From Chrysophaeum taylorii (taxonomy: Eukaryota; Sar; Pelagophyceae; Pelagomonadales; Pelagomonadaceae): DNA of 64,000 nt. The DNA lies in assembly GCA_029834535.1 (NCBI GenBank), contig JAQMWT010000145.1, positions 54,934 to 118,933 on the forward strand. The letters run 5' to 3'. Within the stretch, counting starts at the first letter, position 1; the number at the start of each line of letters is the position of its first letter. Below, piece by piece: positions 19,882 through 30,993 of the stretch. Under the pieces are notes generated by a model, which had not been told where the DNA came from, made no database searches, and was given only the letters and a program-made list of their open reading frames with translations. Made by a program: the position numbers and the translations under genes.

Positions 19882-20946
19882 CGTCCGCTAAGTGGTTAAC
19901 ATGGGGTGTGATTGACGGGTTTATAACATTAGCACCACATAAGTAGATATAGGGGCGACATCGAGGTTCATATTTACGAAATTCATTAGGTTCCAAATGC
20001 AGATAACAAACAGAACCAAAAGGTTTGAGGTAATCTTGTTGAGGAACATTACATTGATCGAACAAAACTTGTTGGGGGCTTAGGACTTTATTATAAATGC
20101 GTTCGAGGGAAACGTTAGGAAGGAGATTATACGATTGGACAGCATGTATAACAGCCCACGGGTAGTGTGGTGCCGGATCTGTTAGGGGGTGACCTTTATA
20201 GGATACATTAAGCATATGCCGGAGTCGTGTAGACGCGACAGTTGCTATATGACCAACAGCGGCTTCTACTTCATGATTTAAAACATGTAAGTAAGGGGGG
20301 AACGCAGACATATTAATACCATGTTCAACACGAAAGGGAGTTGTAACATGTTTTGATAAGTTGGGTTTAAAAGAATCACAATAAATTTCTTTTAATTGTA
20401 CAAAAGTGGAGCAAAAGTTGCGAACAAACTCGAGGGCATTACAAAATTCGCTAGAATTGGTGGTACGACAAAAGTACACTAACAAAAATTTAGAAACGAG
20501 ACACTTAAAGACGATGATATGGCGAAAAGATCCCCATTCCGATAGGACAGATACGTGACCACCATCACATGCCCAGGCTTCACCAGGTTGAAAAACTTTT
20601 TCGAATGATGGTTGGTAAGATGATGTGGATGAGGAAAGCGTTTTTTATGTAAAGTACAATCCACACCGAACTTACGGTAGGGCACATCTGAAGGATGATG
20701 TCCCGGACTGGCAATAACCTGAACAGCTTTTATAGCTTGGGAATCACTAGAATGATGTATATTGTGAAAATTGGTAGCACGTCGCTGAGCATCTCGAAAC
20801 GCGAGGGTGCCTCTGGCATGAACTTTTCTGTCGAAGGGCGCATGTTTCTCATGTAACTGTCTTGGAGTTATGAGAGGAATATGTTTCGTTTTCGTAAAAG
20901 ATGATGTATCTGCGGATGGAGTGTTAGAGAGGAAGACGTGAGCCAC
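19882..20946 (-). pseudogene. Element A integrase
   Basis: The pre-integrase region (ITPRQLHEKHAPFDRKVHAR to VDCTLHKKRF) has the His/Cys pattern of copia zinc domains. The core follows with the second catalytic Asp in IYCDSFKPNLSKH and the Glu in LHVLNHEVEAAVGHI, 35 residues later. The tail has LKPFGSVCYLHLEPNE, the copia counterpart of the FGCVAYVH block. Two frames are needed, with a shift near 20480. Confidence 0.75.
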
Positions 20947-21096
20947 TGAATCAAGATGAAATAGTGGAAGTTCGTGATTAGAAGCCAGATTATCACAACA
21001 TTGATGATTTTATTAGAGATGTATAACATTGTAATGGAACTCTGGTGTAATATGAAGGATGTGTCAGTAGGAAAGATGTTTGTGAAAAAGGTTGAC

Positions 21097-22619
21097 CTAT
21101 AGTTTTTTGGTTAGAGAGGCGTGATCAGGGTCAATGGATGGTGATAACGTTAATTTACGCAAGTCATAGACAATCTGACACGAATGTGTATAGATTACAT
21201 GATAGGCTCCAGCCGGAATAGCATTAGCGATTATGTCACAGCATAGATCCGGGGACAAAGACAGAAGGAAATTAATTTGGTACGCTGTGAAATTATTGGC
21301 GCGTGCCAATTCGCGAGTTGAATAATGTCGAATGCGATCGAGCTGTGGATCGTAAAGGATCATGGTAGCAAACCCACGAATAGTGGGAGTTGGGGTGTAT
21401 ATAGAATGAACTTTGGCGCCAATCTTTCTATTGCTAGATGTGATGAAGCCAAGGTATCTGCTTTGAGACAGATGCATGTCACTTAAAGCAAAAATTTTAT
21501 CGATAAACTCGAGACGATTTTCCTGAGGGTAAAAAATGAAAGAATCGTGAAGCACAGGTGAAGTGTAGGAAACCAATGTTTGTACTAGTCGACGGGTGTT
21601 ATGAGTTTCGTTATGATGGTGATAAGCTTGGCATAACCAAAGAAAACCGGTAACAGGAGTAAGAGAAGCAGTCTTATCGATTCCTGTATCATGTGTTTGG
21701 AAGATGTAGGTTTCGCCAAATGCATTTATGTGTGCCTGGTATTTAGAAGAAGAGTTAGAAACTATGATGTCTCCACCTATGTGTCTTCCACCAGTGATGT
21801 AAATGATGGAGGAAGTAGAAGATTTATTTAAGGATAACCTGTGAGATGGTTGGTTAGATTTGATAGTTGTAATACGAAAGGACACAGGTAATGTGGTAGA
21901 GTTTGGGAACAAGCGCCCCATAATATTATAGAGGAGCACAAGAGCCTTGAGTTCAATAGGAGAGCTCATACAAGAGAGGGACTTTCTTGACTTCGTTGAG
22001 AATCCTAAGCGAAAGTTAGAAATGCCCTCCATTTCATCTTGACTTGGATGTTCGACTGTTTTGTTTGAATGCAAACGGAGAAACAGCATGGTTAATGTTT
22101 CTAGCTCAGTAACTGTTAGGCGAACGGATCCTGTGCGACTGAAATTGCTGTAAGTTTTGGGTATGGAAACAAATGGCATATCAGAGAAAACCTGCGTCCA
22201 AGGTTCGTCGATAATTAACTTGCGACTGATGGAGTTAGCGTGATCTGCAATGTCCAGGAAGGAAGTGACTCGCTTATTGGGCCAAGAGAGCAAATCTAAA
22301 GGACCAGTATTATATTTGCGAGCAACAAGGATCCATCTTTCTCTGGCTTGATAATCTCCACACAAGTAACATGGAAAGCGATCACATATATCCACCGTAT
22401 AGTTCATCGTAGAGAAGATAAGATTAGCAACTCGTATATGATCTTCATACGATGCAGAGTGTGGTGGCGTCATCTCCATAAAAAGAATGAGGGGCTTTAA
22501 AACCTCAAGTACACTTAGAGCACTTGGAAACAAGGAGTCGTCCATATCGCGCTCGGAAGTTGAAATGGATCTCCCGTTGATTATGTTGCGATTGGAGCAT
22601 GGAGATGTCAATTCCACTA
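21097..22619 (-). pseudogene. Element A C5-cytosine methyltransferase domain, lacking motifs I and II
   Basis: The frame retains motif IV (VELTSPCSNRNIINGRS, catalytic Pro-Cys), motif VI (LFMEMTPPHSAS), motif VIII (YQARERWILVARK), motif IX (YSTRELARANNF) and motif X (DIIANAIPAGAYHVI). It is fused at about 22619 to gag residues after the deletion, so the S-adenosylmethionine loop present in B and C is missing. It is therefore not expected to be active. Confidence 0.8.
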
Positions 22620-23365
22620 TGTCTGAGATTTAAGTTCAGTGACATCTGTACAAGATACAGTTTCGTAGTAATGGTAAGCTAGAAGGGCTACTGCACGTAA
22701 TTTATTAGGGTGTGCGGTAAACGAGTAAATTTTCTTTAACTGCGGCCACATGGCGAGGGCAGGGCGTTCTTGAGATTCTAGGTTGAAGAACGTGTACAGG
22801 AAACCGGCGTAGGTTTCGCAGTGTTTAACCCAATCGGCATTAGAGAGACCTGAGAAGGATATGTTGGTTAGAGATGAATCATACACAATTGATTTAGGAA
22901 ATCGGGTATCTAATAAAGTGAGGACACGCTTGACATCCTCATTTAATTCGGGTCGAACAAGATTATATGACTCTTGATAGAAAAGTCGTTCGAGATCATT
23001 ACGTGCATCAACTGATAGTTGATGTGTAGAGTTGACGTGCCAAGTCTTGAGATGAGCAGGCAAGGCATCTTCGTTAGGTAACTGTAATTCATAAATCTTT
23101 TCAGCTTTCCATTGAGCGAGAATGATATCAACTTCGTGTTCGAGAAGCTGGTCATATTCTGGGGCATTTCGCGTATATGAGTTATAGGAATCGTAGGTGA
23201 ACAGCGCGTCCGCATATGGGCTTGTCATATGCCTGCGAAGCATCTCAATTTGCAAACTCACTTTAGTCGAATTGTCTTGGAAGCGCAATCCACCGTTGAG
23301 TTATCAACGAGGATTTGTTCTTGCTTATAGATATCCGTAGTGGATATTGGTTTTTATTTTGACAT
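22620..23365 (-). pseudogene. Element A gag N-terminal remnant
   Basis: It matches the first ~240 residues of B's Gag (FQDNSTKVSLQIEMLRRHM, RPALAMWPQLKKIYSFTAHP). The ATG at 23363-23365 is followed at codon 4 by TAA, and one base is missing near 23295 compared with B. The end of Gag is lost in the deletion to the methyltransferase. Confidence 0.8.
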
Positions 23366-23567
23366 GGTGGTGTGACCTATTGGAAATAGGTTATAGGAGT
23401 GATAAAACAATGTGACATGTTCGAATGAAGGGCTTCTAACATGCGGAGGGATATGTACAGTTCGCTATTTTAAGCGTGTATTTATATATATGACCAAACA
23501 AATCACTATGCCATTAGAGCATGATACTTTGAGACTGAAGAATGGATTAGTTCTCGAGCAGTCAGTC
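23366..23567 (-). other. Element A leader, gag-proximal part, ending in left CAGTC duplication
   Basis: Noncoding leader between A's primer site and gag. It is cut at 23567 by element B; CAGTC at 23563-23567 is repeated at 55213-55217, where the rest of this leader continues. Confidence 0.85.
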
Positions 23568-23948
23568 TCCAGAGAGCTACACTATTATGTGTACGACACT
23601 GGAACATCTCACTCCTTTCACGGCTATCTCCACAAGAGGGTTTTCTCTCCGCAATACGGCTTTCCCTCTTTCCTTCCTTACCCTTCCGCCATTACTACTC
23701 TCAGATTATGACTTCCAACAAGGAGTAGACCTCCAGGTGCGTACCGTCAGGTATGGGGTTGTCTGTTTAATTAATGGAGGCTTCATTTCTCATTGTCAGT
23801 GTGAACGCTTCTATGGGACCTAATGTCCTTAAGGAGTTAGGGCCTAAATCCCTACCTTGTGTAGTAGCATGTGACGCGGAATGGTCTGTACACGCCTAAG
23901 ACTGCACGCAGTCTCTACCAAGTACCCGGAGAGGGTCAAATCTCTCCA
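23568..23948 (+). repeat. 5' LTR of element B
   Basis: It starts TCCAGAGAGCTACACTATTA and ends AAATCTCTCCA. It is 381 bp, about 20-30 bp shorter than the others because of a gap near 23712 (ATTATG directly followed by ACTTCCAACAAGG). Confidence 0.85.
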
Positions 23949-23967
23949 GGTTATGGGCCCAGATGCG
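23949..23967 (+). other. Primer binding site, copia half-tRNA type
   Basis: GGTTATGGGCCCAGATGCG begins directly after the LTR. It is the complement of the anticodon-side end of the 5' half of initiator tRNA-Met (CUGGGCCCAUAACC), the unusual internal tRNA primer known for Drosophila copia. The match is from remembered tRNA sequence; the alga's own tRNA is not in the window. Confidence 0.7.
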
Positions 23968-24422
23968 TAGGCGTGTCAGCCCAACTGTGTTGTGCGTATA
24001 ATGGAGTGATCAGTTTATGCCTGATTACGAGTACAATACGACAATGTGTTTGGCGGTGGTCTACTGTACATATTTGTTGTGTGACGGTATTTGACCACCG
24101 GTTTGTGACCGAGTTGGGTCGGCCACTGGTCATATGCACTCGCATAGCCAATAAAATTAAAATTTTTCCTATACAAGCCTCGGAAACTTGTGCGGGTTTT
24201 TCCTTTCATTCCCCAACAAAAGACTGACTGCTCGAGAATTAATCCATTCTTCAGTCTCAAAAGCATCATGCTTAAATGGCATAATGATTTGTTTGGTCTT
24301 GTATATATGCTCACGCTTAAAATAGCGAACTGTACATATTCCTCTGCATGTTAGAAACCCTTCATTCAAACATGTCAACTTGTTTTATCCTTCCTATAAC
24401 CTATTTTCAATAGGTCAAGACT

Positions 24423-27180
24423 ATGTCAAAACCAAAACCAATATCCACCACGGATATTTATAAGCAGGAACAAGTCCTTGTTGATAAACTCAACGCTGGA
24501 TTGCGCTTCCAAGACAATTCGACGAAGGTGAGCTTGCGAATTGAGCTGCTTCGCAGGTATATGACAAGCCCATACGTGGACGCGTGGTTCTGCTTCGATT
24601 CGTATGACGCTTACACCCGGAATGCTCCGGAATACAACCAACTTCTCGAACACGAAGTTGATATCATTTTCGCTCAATGGAAAGCTGAAAATATTGATGA
24701 ATTGCAGTTACCCAATGAAGATGCCCTGCCTGATCATCTCAAGACTTGGCACGTCAACTCTTCCCATCAACTATCAGTTGATGCTCGAAATAATCTCGAA
24801 CGACTTTTCTATCAAGAGTCATATAATCTTGTTCGACCCGAATTAAATGAGGATGTTAAGCGTGTCCTCACTTTATTAGATACCCGATTCCCTAAATCAA
24901 TTGTGTATGACTCATCTCTAACCAACATATCCTTTACAGGTCTCTCTAATGCCGATTGGATTAAACATTGCGAAACTTACGCCGGTTTCCTGTACACGTT
25001 CTTCAATCTAGAATCTCAAGAGCGCCCTGCCCTCGCCATGTGGCCGCAGTTAAAGAAGATTTATGCGTTTACTGCACACCCTAATAAACTACGTGCAGTA
25101 ATGTTTTTAGCTTACCATTATTATGAAACAGTGTCATGTACAGTCACTGAACTTAAATCTCAGTTTAATCGAATGTCCTTAAATGTTAGTTGGTATGCTC
25201 ATGTATTTGTCGAACAACTCCTTGCTTTCCAAACTCAGGCAAGGCAATTAAACCATGACGAAGCATCAATTCAATTTAATGATTCCATAATCACACTTAA
25301 AGCTCACGAGGAGATCTATCGTCTATATGCTAATCCCTCTGATCACGAGCGCTATTCTCAGTCTTTATTGGAGTGGTGCAAACTCTACGAGACACGCTCA
25401 GGGAACAACTCGACTCACGATCCTGAAGTTTTAAAGCTAGTTGATCCCAACGATGTTCGTCCGTTATTGGAGTTCTGGTTGAAGATATATAAAGAGACAA
25501 AGTTTTCATCTAACCGACGCTTGGATAAACCCGCATCATGGATTCCATATATCCCTGGTACTACCGCTACCAAGCCACCTAAGGTACTATTGATGGATAC
25601 TATTCATCAATCCCACTGCTCTCTAAACAATGCTTACTCATCGTTAGCTACTGTTGCTGGACAGTCTGGTTTTAACGCTCGTAAGCTTCGTAATGCAAAA
25701 GATAAAGCATCGACAATTTTACCTCGTGATACGTCCTACTATCGTCCACCCTCAAATTATAATGTCAAAGGCACCAGTTTCGACCGTCCTGTCTACTCAC
25801 AGTCCTCTAACCGCAACTCACGCTCCAATATGTCACTTATGGACAGGGCTGCTTATCAAGTTGACCGACTTCGCCACCTGTTTGGTAAATTACAGGAAGC
25901 GAATCCCAATCCTTCTGCCGACTCTAAAATGGTACAGGAGGAAATGAAGAGCTTACTGAGTACCCTTTGGACAACCGCTTCTCAAGCTTCGACACAGTCT
26001 CTAGATCCTGACGAAGCTGCTCAAGTTCATCTATACTTATCACGAGTGGATACAATGTCCAACACCATATCGAACTTGTTAGAAGCCGATAAAGAATCTC
26101 ATGTTATAGAAGAAAAGTATCAAGCTGAAACTTCTGCTCCTGCAGCGTCCCCCAGTGATGCGGAGCAGAGGGGGGCTGCTGAAACAGAAAAGATGTTTCA
26201 TACTTTTCTATCTATCAAAGATGATGAAATCGATAACATTCCTCAACCGCTATTGCAGCACATAAATGCTAAAGCCCAGAATGCTATCGTTCGTCGTCAA
26301 GCTCGGGAAACTGCTTCGCACTCCGAGCTTCCCAATAACCAACCTAACGAAGACAATGAGGATGGACGAAGACAATGAGGATGGAACAGATTCCCCTGTG
26401 TTGCTACCGAAATTAAACAATGGTTTTACACTTGTCGTAGTACCTTCCGAACAAACGCAAAGTTTCATGACACAGTACGTGTTTGGTCAAAGCTCTACAC
26501 ATGCCTGTTATGCAACAATGCTTAAATTGTACAATGAGTACAATTTACCTCTAATGACTACGCCAGGATATGCTGATACGTGTGCCTCTCAACATGTGAT
26601 TAATTTTAAACGTTACGCTGATCCCATACATATCGTTAAACTACCCGAGTCCTTGTCACCCGCTATTCAGACGGCTACTGATACTCAAAGTATCACTCAT
26701 GCCATGATAATAAGAACCGTCATCCCCGCTCTCCCAAAGCATCCTAACGTGGGATATGTAAAGCTAGATGTTGCGCTTTTCCTACCCAAGCAAAACGACC
26801 ATAACGATCCCGATCTGCACATCATCAGCATGACTCAATGGGGAGAAGATAAACTTGGTATACATCTTTATGGGGTTGAATTTAAAGGACAATCATCTAT
26901 CCAGAGTAAAATTGACGACAATGTCAAGATTACTTTGTTTAGATTAAACAACTTGGTGCCTACTCTCCCAATTTATTCGCTCCAACAAGCTAAAGCTCGG
27001 AAAATGGAACTTCGCTCCTTACTGTTCAGACTAAGTGCTTTTAACGAACAACGCGAAATGCTCAAGCTATACTCCAACCTCCAGCAACGTGTAATTTACG
27101 TCCCGTGGCTCAAAACCATCTTGGAGTCCATGCATTCGCAATTGCCTTACATACGCAAACATTTCTCACCTCCTGTATGA
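24423..27180 (+). CDS. Element B Gag-protease, ending at an in-frame UGA
   Basis: Gag runs from ATG 24423 (MSKPKPISTTDIYKQEQVL) as a mainly helical ~620 aa protein. I see no CCHC zinc knuckle. The protease follows with GYADTCASQHVINFKRYA (codons about 26569-26622). This corresponds to the copia DSGASxH active site, with Cys in place of Gly. A 19 bp tandem duplication near 26345-26383 shifts the frame at the Gag-protease join; in element C the same region is one frame. The frame ends at TGA 27178-27180, a stop also present in C at the same codon, after which the frame simply continues into the methyltransferase. Confidence 0.8.
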
Positions 27181-29464
27181 CGCAAGGTTACTACACGCTT
27201 ACTCCATACGGTAACTACGTCTCCAAGTTCACGAACACCTACTGTAACTCTACTTTGTTCCGGGATGTCCACTCCTGCCTTCTTGGCTTGCGCTTCCAAT
27301 GACTTGCAAATCAACATCAACGTTAGAGTTCTTATTGAGAGCGACGACAATCTTACGCACATGCTACGAAGACGCTTTGGTAATTCCATCGAAGTTTTCC
27401 CGTCACTACCCAAGTTCCTTACCTTTCTACATCGAGCATCGGACACTGAACGTGCAAGATACTATACTGATATAGTGGAACTGACGTCTCCATGCACCAA
27501 TCGCAACATAATCAACGGGAGATCTATTTCAACTTTCGAGCGTGATATGGACGACTCCTTGTTTCCAAGTGCTCTAAGTGTATTTGAGCTTTTAAAGCCC
27601 CCCATTCTTTTCATGGAGATGACGCCACCACACTCCGCATCGTATGAATATCATATACGAGTTGCTAATCTCATCTTCTCTACGATGCACTATACGGTGG
27701 ATATGTGTGATCGATTTCCATGCTACTTGTGTGGAGATTATCAAGCCAGAGAAAGATGGATCCTTGTTGCTCGCAAATATAATACTGGTCCTTTAGATTT
27801 GCTCTCTTGGCCCAATAAGCGAGTCACTTCCTTCCTGGACATTGCAGATCACGCTAACTCCATCAGTCGCAAGTTAATTGTCGACGAACCTTGGACGCAG
27901 GTCTTCTCTGACATGCCATTTGTGTCTACACCCAAAACTTACAGCAGCTTCAGTCGCACAGGGTCCGTTCGCTTAACAGTTACTGAGCTCGAAACTGTAA
28001 CCATGCTGTTTCTTCGTCTGCACTCAAACAAAACAGTCGAACATCCAAGTCAAGATGAAATGGAGGGCATTTCTAACTTCCGCTTAGGATTCTTGACTAA
28101 TTCAAGAAAGCCCCTCTCTTGTATGAGCTCTCCTACTGAACTCAAGGCTTCTGTGCTCCTCTATAATATTATGGGACGCTTGTTCCCGAACTCTATCACA
28201 TTACCTGTGTCCTTTCGTATTACAACTATCAAATCTAACCAACCACCTCACAGGTTATTCTTAAATAAATCTTCTACTTCCTCCATCATTTACATCTCTG
28301 GTGGAAGACACACAGGTGGAGACATTATAGTTTCTAACTCTTCTTCTAAATACCAGGCACACATAAATGCATTTGGCGAAACCTACATCTTCCAAACACA
28401 TGACACAGGAATCGATAAGACTACTTCTCTTACTCCTGTTACCGGTTTTCTTTGGTTATGCCAAGCCTACCATCATAATAATGAAAATCAAGACACGCGT
28501 CGTCTAGTACAAACGTTGGTTTCCTATACTTCACCTGTGCTTCACGATTCTTTCATTTTTTACCCTCAGGAAAATCGTCTCGAGTTTATCGATAAAATTT
28601 TTGCTTTAAGTGACATGCATCTGTCTCAAAGCAGATACCCTGGCTTCATCACATCCAGTGATAGGAAGATGGGCGCCAAAGTTCATTCTATATACACCCC
28701 AACTCCTACTATTCGTGGGTTTGCTAACATGATCCTGTACGATCCACGGCTCGATCGCATTCGACATTACTCAACTCGCGAATTGGCACGCGCCAATAAT
28801 TTCACAGCGTACCAAATTAATTTTCTTTTGTCTTTGTCCCCGGACCTATGCTGTGACATAATCGCTAATGCTATTCCGGCCGGAACCTATCATGTCATTT
28901 ATAAACATTTGTGTCAGATTGTCTATGACTTGCGTAAATTAACGTTATCACCATCCTTTGACCCTGATCACGCTTCTCTAACAAAAAATTGCAGGTCAAC
29001 CTTTTTCACAAACATATTTCCTACTGACACATCCTTAATATTACACCAGAGTTCCATTACAATGTTATACATTTCTAATAAAATCTTTTCATGTTGTGAT
29101 AATCTTGCTTCTAACCACGAACTTCCACTCTTTCATCTCGATTCAGTAGCTCACGTCTTCCTCTCTAACACTTCATCCGCAGATATATCATCTCCTACTA
29201 AAGCGAAACATATTCCTCTCATAACTCCAAGACAGCTACATGAGAAACATGCACCCTTTGACAGAAAAGTTCATGCCAGGGGCACCCTCGCATTTCGAGA
29301 TGCTCAGCGACGTGCTACCAATTTTCACAATATACATCACTCTAGTGATTCCCGAGCTATAAAAACGGTTCAGGTTATTGCCAGTCCGGGACATCATCCT
29401 TCTGATGTACCCTACCGTAAGTTCTGTGTGGATTGTAAGTTACATAAAAAACGCTTTCCTCATC
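27181..29464 (+). CDS. Element B C5-cytosine DNA methyltransferase and start of integrase
   Basis: The frame continues from the UGA. Motif I is VTLLCSGMSTPAFLA (from 27244); motif II is VLIESDD. Motif IV is DIVELTSPCTNRNIINGR with the catalytic Cys codon at 27493-27495. Motif VI is LFMEMTPPHSAS (Glu codon 27616), where most enzymes have Glu-Asn-Val. Motif VIII is YQARERWILVARK. A ~330-residue variable region (the target-recognition position) follows, then motif IX YSTRELARANNF and motif X DIIANAIPAGTYHVIY. All seven are in canonical order, so the domain (~560 aa) looks catalytically complete. Downstream in the same frame comes the copia pre-integrase zinc region (ITPRQLHEKHAPFDRKVHAR, VDCKLHKKRFPH), which places the enzyme between protease and integrase. 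ATG 27265 lies inside motif I and is not a sensible start. Confidence 0.85.
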
Positions 29465-29832
29465 TAACTAACTAACTAACTTCAGACCTCTCCCGAGCAT
29501 GGGAGCCAGGCCGGACCGACAGGAGCCAGTCCGGAATCACGGGCCTGTAGACGAGGAGCGCCGAAAGGTCGGTCGGCGGAGAGTGACCATCAAGCTTGTC
29601 GCCATGCGACGAGGAGACCGCGATGTGACTGACAACCAACTCGTCGATAACCTTCCGTCTGCGCCCCCCGGCCATACCCCGTCCCACTGCGAACGTTCCG
29701 GCTGCAAACCGGCCCGCCCGGGAGGCGAATAGGTGCCAACCTACGCCGGGAGGGCGGATGCCCTCGCAAGGCTCAGGATTCATGAGGCACCGTCCTCCAT
29801 CGCAACCGCAGTCGGCGATCAGGGTAAGATAA
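29465..29832 (-). mobile_element. Short non-LTR element, copy 1 (TTAG tail)
   Basis: A 368 bp insertion in the integrase of B flanked by a 10 bp duplication TTTCCTCATC (29455-29464 and 29833-29842). On the minus strand it ends GGTCTGAAGTTAGTTAGTTA, a short TTAG tandem tail in place of poly-A. The long flanking duplication and simple-repeat tail indicate target-primed reverse transcription. It is either a SINE or a 5'-truncated LINE end; no RT is seen. Confidence 0.75.
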
Positions 29833-30189
29833 TTTCCTCATCCACATCATCTTACCAAGCAACCATCATTCGAATAAGTTTTTCAACCTGGTGAAGCCTG
29901 GGCATGTGATGGTGGTTACGTGTCTGTCCTCTCGGAATGGGGATCCTTTCGCCATATCATTGTCTTTAAGTGTCTCATCTCTAAATTTTTGTTAGTGTAC
30001 TTTTGTCGTAGCACCAATTCTAGCGAAATTTGTAATGCCCTCGAGTTTGTTCGCACTTTTTGCTCTACTTATGTTCATGTACAACTAAAACAAATTTATT
30101 GTGATTCGTTTAAACCTTACTTATCTCAACATGTTACTACTCCCTTTCGTGCTGAACACTACTCTAGAACACGGTATTAATATGTCTGC
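29833..30189 (+). pseudogene. Element B integrase, core part 1
   Basis: It continues the integrase after copy 1. QPGEAWACDGGYVSVLSEWG holds the first catalytic Asp (codon 29910-29912). A TAA at 29875-29877 replaces a Lys codon seen in C, so the frame is dead. Then CNALEFVRTFC and IYCDSFKPYLSQH (second Asp) follow. Interrupted at about 30198 by copy 2 of the short non-LTR element. Confidence 0.7.
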
Positions 30190-30198
30190 TTCCCCCCC

Positions 30199-30446
30199 TG
30201 CCCGGTTGGCAGCCGGAACGTTCGCAGTGGGACGGGGTATGGCCGGGGGGCGAAGACGGAAGGTTATCGACGAGTTGGTTGTCAGTCACATCGCGGTCTC
30301 CTCGTCGCATGGCGACAAGCTTGATGGTCACTCTCCGCCGACCGACCTTTCGGCGCTCCTCGTCTACAGGCCCGTGATTCCGGACTGGCACCTGTCGGTC
30401 CGGCCTGGCTCCCATGCTCGGGAGAGGTCTGAAGTTAGTTAGTTAG
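30199..30446 (+). mobile_element. Short non-LTR element, copy 2 (5' truncated)
   Basis: It is the same family as 29465-29832 in opposite orientation, ending GTTAGTTAGTTAG. Flanked by TTCCCCCCC on both sides (30190-30198, 30447-30455), 9 bp. The 5' end is truncated relative to copy 1. Confidence 0.75.
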
Positions 30447-30595
30447 TTCCCCCCCTTACTTACATGTTTTTAATCATGACAAGTGCAGGCCAGTAAGTTC
30501 ACCTAGTCCCAATCTCTAACCCCAGTAAGTTCACGTGGTCCCAATAAGTTCACCTGGCCAGTAAGTTCACCTAGTCCAAATCTCTAACCCCAGTA

Positions 30596-30786
30596 ACTAA
30601 CTAACTAACTTCAGACCTCTCCCGAGCATGGGAGCCAGGCCGGACCGACAGGAGCCAGTCCGGAATCACGGGCCAGTAGATGAGGAGCGCCGAAAGGTCG
30701 GTCGGCGGAGAGTGACCATCAAGCTTGTCGCCATGCGACGAGGAGACCGCGATGTGACTGACAACCAACTCGTCGATAACCTTCCG
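30596..30786 (-). mobile_element. Short non-LTR element, copy 3, inside Helitron 1
   Basis: Same family as copy 1, tail TTAGTTAGTTAG read on the minus strand, inserted into the GTGAACTTACTGG repeat array. The flanks share at least GTAA. 5' truncated. Confidence 0.7.
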
Positions 30787-30993
30787 TAAGTTCGGCGTAA
30801 ACCCACTCGTGCTCACACCCACTCCTTCGAGCTCGTCGCTCTCGCCTCCGCCAATCTAAGCTGCTTTGATCCGCACACACCGCTAACCTTTGAGTTTACT
30901 CTAAAACCCCCAGGAAGTTTACCTGGTCACTATATTCACCAAGTCCCAATCTCAAACCCCAGTAAGTTCACCAAGTCCCAGTAAGTTCACCTA

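Noticed and set aside
27265-27267. ATG 27265 as start of a separate methyltransferase gene
   Set aside because: It lies inside motif I, so translation from here would lose the cofactor loop. Upstream codons are conserved in element C.
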